NCBI GenBank assembly: GCA_033439255.1
Contig: CM065881.1
Span: 2,108,001-2,172,000 of the forward strand
DNA from: Hericium rajendrae
Taxonomy: Eukaryota > Basidiomycota > Agaricomycetes > Russulales > Hericiaceae
DNA: 64,000 nt
Reading direction: 5' to 3'
Position 1 is the first letter of the stretch, and each line of letters starts with the position of its first letter. Positions 57,638 through 64,000 of the stretch are shown here, piece after piece. The position numbers were made by a program, and so were the translations under genes. The notes beneath the pieces were generated by a model. The model was not told the origin of the DNA and searched no databases. It saw only the letters and a list, made by a program, of their open reading frames with translations.

Positions 57638-60274
57638 TCAGAACGAGCTCCCGCCAGGATTCAGCCCCGCCGGCGCGCGCAACAAAAACTCGCTGTTCGG
57701 GAACGAGCCGGCGTTGCCGAGATCCTCGCGCGAGCCGCCCGCGCGGTACGACGGCGCGCGCCTCAGCGAGCTCGCGCCGTCGCTGAAGAGCCCGCTCTGG
57801 CTCTGGCCGGACGGGTGCGCGGGCATGCCCTTCGGGAGCAGCACGGGCTGGATCGGCATCGTGTACTTGATGTCGAGCTCCTCGAGCACCGTCTTGAGGT
57901 GCCGCATGAACGCCGTGCGGCGCATCCAGCGGCCGCCCCAGTCCTGCCAGTTCGGGCGGTCTGCGCGGCGTCAGCGGGGAGAAGATAGGGAGGGAAAGGT
58001 GGACGCACGCTCGACGGCGACGATGATGTCGATTGAATTCTGGAAGTCCATTTTGTCGATGTTGACGCCGAGCCCGGACCATTCCCGGCTGTTCTGCGCG
58101 ACGTACGCATTCAGCCGGATCTTGAGCTGCTCCATGACCTCCAGTGGCGTGGTGTACGAGACCGTGAGCGTCGTGCTTTCCCACCTGTTATGTGCGTCAG
58201 AAGCAATCAGACGGGAGAAGAAAAGGCGCACATGGAGCTGCTGCGACGCATGTTGTGCACGAGCTTGCTGCCCGAGAGCAGCGCATTGGGCGCGATGATC
58301 TCTTGACCGTCCACACGGCGGAACGTCGTCGAGAATAGGCCGAACTCTTTTACGAACAGCGGCTGTGTGAGGGCCACATCAGCAACAAAATCTTATGGGT
58401 ATCCTGCGAGAAAAGTTACCTGATCATCAATCATCACCAAGTCGCCGACGTCGAAGACATGGGTAGCAAAGATGAAAATGAGCTGCGGCGGCCGCATCAC
58501 GTCGCACGTCAGATGGGGTGCAGACATATGCCGCTGGAACGCACCGATTCGAAGAGCGTTTGTGCAGAATGTCCGAAGATGAACGAGAAGCCGAGAATAA
58601 TTGTGGCAAGCGGGACTAGCGAGGCGAGGGTGTTGGTGCGGTTGAAGATGAGCAGGCACACGAAGACGATCACGACGAGCGCGGCGCAGAGAAGGACGGC
58701 ATCGAGTTTCGCCACGACAGAGCTGACATCCTGAGGCGCGGGACCGTAAGTAGACGAAACGGAATGTACGCGGGCAGAACGGCACCTTCAGACTGGAGAT
58801 AAGGGCCTTGCGCTCCCTGTATATCCGCTGGACCGCTTCACGCATTTCTTTTTTGCTGATGTCGCCATTGCCGTCCTTGTCGAAGAGAGCAAAGGCTGCA
58901 TGCTGTCGCAAGATTTAAGCGGACACCTTGCAAAATAAAATGTTGCAAACACATACTGCCTCGGCAGTTGACTTGAAGTACGGGTAGAAATCTGAAAAAG
59001 CAAAGGTTCGGCGCATGCCCGACAAGCGCAATAAAGCAGCGCACCTTCGACGATCAAATGAGACCTCGGGGGATACACGTCGCTCAGCGCACTGAACAGC
59101 TTCCTGGCCAGCCTCCGCGCGGACTGCAGATCGCCCAGACCCTGCTCGCGATTGAACTTCGAATTCTTCAACGCGACCTGGCCAATCGCGCCGCCAAGCT
59201 GATCGACAATGACCGCGGCCATCGCCTTCTTCCGCCTGCGCTTCCGCTCCGTATGCCCGACCTTGTACCCCGCCTCATCCTTCTCCTTCTCATGCTCGCG
59301 GTCCTTCTCGTGTATCGGCGACGAGCTGCTCGATGCCGCGTTCGCCATGCTCTCATCCTGCTGCTTGTTATCGCGGATGCCGAAGAAGTCGATGGAGGTG
59401 CCGAAGCCACCACTGCGATGGCCCTTCTTCGTGTGGCCATACGGCGACTTTTTCGGCTGTGGGTGCGCGTTGGAGAGGCGGTCGAGGGCTTTGAGGCCGA
59501 GACGGTTTTCTGCGAGGCGGTCGGCGAGGGCTTTCTGGTGAAAGTTGATGGCGACGAGGTGGAGGAAGGTCTTTTCGACAAGGATGATGAGACCGGCGGA
59601 GAAGAGGGACTGCATGACGCGGTTGACGATGACCCAGTAGGTCCCCGGCGGATTGTAAGCAGCGCGGATGATGGAGAGGGCGATCCATGCCCACGAGATG
59701 TCGAGGGCGACTTTGAGCCAGCCGGAGATGGCGAAGATGAGCTAGACGGGCGCGTAATCAGTGCAATTCGGAACGCAGAGTAAATCATGCTCACCTCTAT
59801 CTGGATCTTGATCCGCTCGACGCGATAGCCGAAAAGCACCATGATGCCGATGAAGATGCGGGGGACGAGGTCCACTACGAGATACGTGACGCAGGATGCA
59901 GCCCAGACCACAGCGAGCCATAGCGACCACGCGTAGGCATGAGGGCGCGCAGGGTTGTCCTTGAAGCGAAACTGGAAGATGAGGAGCGGGGTAATGAAGA
60001 TGCCCGCACCCAGGATGGCGACAATGAGCGTCCGGACGGGGCGGGCGAGCTTCATGAACGCATTCCAGATAAAGCGGCCGCGCTTAGCCTTTTCCCCCTT
60101 TGCGCGCTCATTCACGCTAACGAAGTCCTCGTCGGCCTCCCAGTCGAACTCGTCCTCCGAGTTGGTGGATGTGGTGTCGGTTGCGGAGGAGTCGTCATGG
60201 GCATCTTCGACGTTAGCCTTGTCCTTCTGGGATAGCTCAGGAAGGGCTATCTCCTCTGAGTCGCGACGCGGCAT
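57638..60274 (-). CDS. Mechanosensitive ion channel of the MscS family with EF-hand
   Basis: The start MPRRDSEEIALPELSQKDKA opens an acidic cytosolic N-terminus. Membrane helices follow: LIVAILGAGIFITPLLIFQF, AWSLWLAVVWAASCVTYLVV, IFIGIMVLFGYRV, WAWIALSIIRAAY and SLFSAGLIILVEKTFLHLVA. A long cytosolic linker contains a Glu/Lys run and ends before the EF-hand FDKDGNGDISKKEMREAV, whose Ca-binding residues D, D, N, D and E are all present. The MscS core has LLCAALVVIVFVCLLIFNRT, LATIILGFSFIFGHSAQTLF (the pore helix), FIFATHVFDVGDLVMIDDQ, then VKEFGLFSTTFRRVDGQEII and PNALLSGSKLVHNMRRSS. The C-terminus (VLEELDIKYTMPIQPVLLP) ends at TGA 57638-57640. This is the plan of fission yeast Msy1/Msy2, ER channels that limit Ca rise in hypo-osmotic shock. 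About nine introns. It looks complete at about 750 residues. Confidence 0.92.
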
Positions 60275-61157
60275 GGCGTCGAGGTCGTCGTGGCCGTCGT
60301 GGAGAAGGAGGAGTCGGATGAGGTAGATAGCAGCAAGAGCATAAACGTAGCTTTATTATGTCGCACGGACTCGAGGCCAAGCTTGGCCGGCGCAGTTGGC
60401 AATGGCAACGCCGGACGTTCCTTGGTCTAGATTTCACATCACTGCCGTTATCAAATCACTCGCTCGGTCTGCTCATCAACGTTTCGACGTTTTCAACCTC
60501 CATGTCCTCCATGTCGATTCATCTTTCTGAAGTTAAGACAGAACACAAGCTGACCGCAGGCCACTGCGCAGACAGAACATAAAAACCCAAATCATTCCAA
60601 TGGGTAGACTGCCTCAAGTTCCCACGGGCGGCGACTTGAGGCAACTTGGTACCCTCAACCGATGACCGTGCTCCATGGACATTTTAGCAACGCTCCAACT
60701 TCCAAAGCCCCCACTTTGACAGGTAAATAAAGCACTCACGGCGTTCACTGATAGGAAAGCGTGTTAGACACCTGCATTCATGTGATCCATGTCGACTATT
60801 GGGACCCGATCGCTGCGTTGATATCGTCCTTGGGTCAAGCGGAAGGTACGCTTCAGAACATTTTTCATTCACTATCCGGGTGGGCATAAGTTGCCGCTGC
60901 GGAGCAATGCATGCGTATGTTTTCGATTCTCGCTTTGTATCTCAGGCAAATGCCACGTCTTCAAAGCCTTAGTTTCGACGAGCTTGCTAGATGTACGAGA
61001 CGTTCAGGTTTCAAGCCGTCGGGGGCCAGAGGAACGTCTGGCATCTCAATTTGATCTCAATCATTCGTGTCCTTTCCAATTACTCCTTCTCAGCATTTCC
61101 GAGGTCCTCCCGCTCCATCCGTTCCGGTTCACTGTCCAGTCCATCTACGCGTCTCCC
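60275..61157. other. Intergenic with a hairpin
   Basis: Promoter of the channel gene and 3' flank of the F-box gene. TGCCTCAAGT (60610-60619) and its exact reverse complement (60634-60643) enclose a 14-base loop. No gene recognised. Confidence 0.45.
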
Positions 61158-62878
61158 TCATCCGCGCTTTTTATCCCACTCAACTTCCGGCACAATTTTT
61201 TCTAGTGCTGCGATGAAATGCCTTTTGGCCTCCCACTTGATGCGGACAGTCTGAATGGCCTTGACCTTCTGGCGTGCCATCAGCTGCTTCACGACGGCTT
61301 CGTAAAACGGAGTTTTTTGATTTAGACACCCTATCGTGAAGTTGACACCCTCCAGGGTGAGGCGGCCCAAATTGTGGAAGAACAGCTCCTCAGCTTCGTT
61401 GATGCTTGTGGCCAGTGCCGTGCACAATGTCAATATTGCACCGTGATAACTGAAAAAGCGAACATCCTCGACTGCCCTGCACCTTCCAAGGACATCGAGC
61501 CACTGTTGCGATGTCCAGTCGAGCTCCCATGCCTTGAGTAACACGAACTCGAGACAGCATATGCTCTCTATAGGCAGCCCATGACACAAGGCGATTATGG
61601 TATCTCGCGACATCTGGGGCGTATTGGGCCGAGGCAGTTGAAGGCGATACGAGATTCTAGTGTCCCCACAGCCTGCCGTCCGCGAAGTACGCACATGAAA
61701 GTCTGCTTCGAGGGCTCTCAGCACTAGCGATTGCAGGGGAGCCCGTTCCCTATTCACATGTGCATGGAAAATGGAGATGATCTCAGTATTGGGAACTGGC
61801 TGTGCCTTTACCTCTTTGTGGCAAATCAAGTGTAGGCTACAGGAGGAAGGGATTGTGAACGATTTGATAAAATGGAGACATCGGCTTGTTCTGGCCTCCA
61901 GCTTTAACGTTTTGAGGCAAGGCAAATCTGCGATGCTGGTATCGTAAGTGGATTCTTGGGATCTGGGAGGCAGGCAACGCGTGAGATCCAATGTCTCGAT
62001 GGCATGCATTCTACGCAGCGCAGCTAGCAACTGGTCAGGTGATGACATGTCTGCAGTCTTCCTGAGAGAGACCTTGAGATGCGTCAAGTTGCGGAGAATG
62101 GGAGCAGACCAAGGAATATGAACACGCGATAAATCAAGGGAGCGAAGCAGAGGTGCGTGGTCCTGAAATATGTGTTCGGGTAAACAGAGACTTGCATGAC
62201 CAGAGTGACTTAAACGCAGGCTTTGCAGGACATCAGCAGGAGATGTCAGCACCGACTGGAGGGTGCGCGTCAAGATATCTGCATCATCTGCAGAAAGGGA
62301 GATGTCGCGGATGTGGGAGAAGTATTCGCGGACGATCTCTTCCGCGTGGGTGGCTGTCGCGACGCTTCCAAATGAGATCGAGATCGGAACCGACTTTGCT
62401 CGTGCAAGCATCGCCTTCAGCCAAGGTGTACTGATCCCATCCCAGATGTTTGTCCAGAGGCGAGGGTGGTGCAAGGCCGTTTCGCGCCAATATCTGCATA
62501 CGTGAGTTACCTGTAGCCAACCAAGGTGCCGTTTGTCAGGCTCACTAGAATGCATCGAAGGTGGGAACGTGCCGGAACAGAACAAGAAAACACGGGAAAG
62601 GATCTCTGAGGGAATTCGCGAAACTGGAATCAGGACATTGCGCTGCATGCGTAATGCACACATGGCCAAATGCATGGCCGCCAATTCATCGTCTATCATT
62701 TGACGAGCCTGGGCGATGGTGTCGAGATTATGGAGGGAAGGGGTGTTTTGGAAGCGTGCAATCCTGGCTGAATGTATGCCGACCAAAACTCCTGTGGGCT
62801 ATCCGCAGAAATATCAGAGTGATCGCGTCGAAACGAAGTGACGGGGGTTGCGATCTTCGAGGTCGAATGATGCTGCAT
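61158..62878 (-). pseudogene. F-box protein gene with a one-base frameshift
   Basis: The natural start MQHHSTSKIATPVTSFRRDH (ATG at 62878) runs to SPQEFWSAYIQP, matching SPQEFWLGCMQP of the gene at 54341. About position 62770 the paralog-matching frame (RIARFQNTPSLHNLDT) continues one base out of step: CAGCCAGGATTG lacks one base against the other genes. The second frame then stays open for some 530 codons: IPSEILSRVFLFCSGTF, WLQVTHVCRYWRETALHHPR, LWTNI, MHAIETLDLTRCLPPRS, RCLHFIKSFTIPSSCSLHLI and a natural end EVEWDKKRG with TGA 61158-61160. The long undamaged frame says the shift is young or a sequencing error. There is no nearby ATG in the second frame before the helical prelude (first M in ARQMIDDELAAM), so a shortened but F-box-containing product could still start there. 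Confidence 0.8.
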
Positions 62879-63743
62879 GTTGAAAACCCTAGAATTAACT
62901 GAAGATCTCAGATGGAATGAGGGATATAGAGATTGAGGAAACTTCTCAACACATGCCGACAGATATGTACCTGGAAGACAGTGTGAGACGCAGCGTACAG
63001 ATGCTGTGATGAAACCCCACCTTTGCTCGAAGACCCCACTGGCGAACTGTAAGTAGATGTTTACGATCTGCGGGAACAAGAGATACTATAAGAGAAAAGG
63101 ACTGAAAGAAGCTGAAAGGTCTAAGGGGCAGAGGAGATTGAACGACGAAGTTGAACAGGTTCAACGTTCAACGCCCATGCTGGAGACGCGTCTGTGGCTG
63201 ATCCACATGACTCTGAACCATAGTCAGGTGATCGTGAGGTCGCGTTTCTGTCGGTATCCGTCGTCGTTCGATTTCTTTTGTATCGCGGTGTAATTTGCCC
63301 CTCATCAAGTCACACAGATCCCAGATTCTGTATCCTCCATCTCTAGAGAACCTGCCTCTTACCTGCGCTGTCTCTGGCTGTCTGGAACCTAGACATCACA
63401 GACCGTACATCGATTGCGGTGATCAATATGTGATGCATGCAAATGAGTCGCTCCCAACGAAAACGTTCCTCGATGCGAGACAGGCCTCTCATGTGATATG
63501 GTACTTAATGATATATTGGTGTGTCTTATTTCAGTCCGAGCCACGGCGCGACCGCAACCGGTCACATTGCAGTCTTCTGTTCTCTTCGGATTCCGATGAA
63601 CCTTTCCTGGAGGCCGACCCTTCTTCCCGCCGCGTGGTCACGACGAACGTTCAATCTTAAGCCTTGACTCCTCCTACTTACAGGCTGACAGGTTCAAAGG
63701 ACGCCTTCTTCCCGACTCTCAAGTTCTCACAGCTGCAGTCGAA
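62879..63743. other. Intergenic between divergently placed genes
   Basis: 865 bp with the promoters of the F-box gene (minus) and the secreted protein gene (plus). A 122-codon plus frame at 63295-63660 lacks domain or splice support. No repeats noticed. Confidence 0.4.
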
Positions 63744-64000
63744 ATGCATCCTAGCTTTCTACGCCTGATCTCTGCTGGGTTACTAGTATTAATCTCAGCG
63801 CGATCCAATGTCGCTCAGACTCAATGCTCGGCGACGCTCAGTGTCGCTACTGTAGATTATCCTTCTTACTTGCTCTTCTTTCCTGTGTCAGCTCATGCGC
63901 TTTGCTTTCACTTTCAGGACGTCGCAAATGAATTGCAATCCAAGTATTACGACCCGTCTTCCGGCCTTTACAATGGCGGATCGACTTGGACAGACGCGGT
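63744..64000 (+). CDS. Secreted protein, start only; GH76-like
   Basis: ATG 63744 opens MHPSFLRLISAGLLVLISAR and SNVAQ, a signal peptide. A likely intron (GTGTCG near 63841 to ACTTTCAG near 63928) precedes DVANELQSKYYDPSSGLYNG and STWTDA. The pattern LQ..YY.PSSGLYNG...W.DA is how fungal GH76-type alpha-1,6-mannanase-like enzymes begin. The gene runs out of the window, so the family call rests on about 30 residues. An unspliced reading is also open. Confidence 0.55.
   Translation, partial: MHPSFLRLISAGLLVLISARSNVAQTQCSATLSVATVDYPSYLLFFPVSAHALCFHFQDVANELQSKYYDPSSGLYNGGSTWTDA

Noticed and set aside
1-64000. CRISPR array, rRNA, bacterial operon features
   Set aside because: No spaced direct repeats of that kind, and the genes are intron-rich eukaryotic ones.

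Overview
The window is nuclear DNA from a basidiomycete fungus, most likely an Agaricomycete (mushroom or polypore). Genes are split by many short GT-AG introns of about 45-70 bp. Coding exons are GC-rich, genes lie on both strands without operons, and several products belong to fungal or mushroom-type families: F-box proteins of the WRE(T/A)(V/A)LxxPxLWT type, a NACHT-WD40 STAND protein, Ytp1, and a COMT-like O-methyltransferase.

Layout. 0-12 kb: 3' end of a heat-shock-factor-type transcription factor, a small Asn/His/Pro-rich orphan, a BRCT-domain orphan, an unresolved stretch, an F-box gene and a YTP1-like membrane protein. 12-17.2 kb: a gene-poor repeat island with CpG-poor AT-rich blocks, three tandem-repeat tracts, perfect hairpins, a 496-bp element with 27-bp terminal inverted repeats, and an intron-containing tRNA-His beside a 38-base A run. 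17.4-33 kb: housekeeping genes ATP4 (ATP synthase subunit b), DNM1 (mitochondrial fission dynamin), a Bcs1-type AAA ATPase, SYS1 (trans-Golgi Arl3 receptor) and a Ste13/Dap2-type dipeptidyl aminopeptidase. 34.6-41.7 kb: a possible 49-residue spliced gene, an Ett1-like protein, a mitochondrial carrier and a small secreted orphan. 42.4-47 kb: a decayed NACHT-WD40 gene whose NACHT and repeat exons are almost free of CpG. 47.3-52.6 kb: COQ3, a coiled-coil membrane orphan and an O-methyltransferase. 53-63 kb: an F-box cluster with a 473-bp repeat in inverted copies, a chimeric F-box gene, a MscS-type channel with an EF-hand, and a frameshifted F-box gene. The window ends in the first exons of a secreted, GH76-like protein.

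Several genes meet in mitochondrial biology (ATP4, DNM1, Bcs1-like, carrier, COQ3) and in the secretory route (SYS1, dipeptidyl aminopeptidase), but neighbours are not evidently co-regulated. The most unusual signals are the 473-bp inverted repeat that cuts a chimeric F-box gene, the sharp CpG boundary inside the NACHT-WD40 gene, the missing GT donor where the SYS1 family motif must be joined, and the repeat island at 12-17 kb. I recognised no complete retroelement, no CRISPR array and no rRNA gene. Exon borders were read by eye and are given only where frame and splice signals agree.
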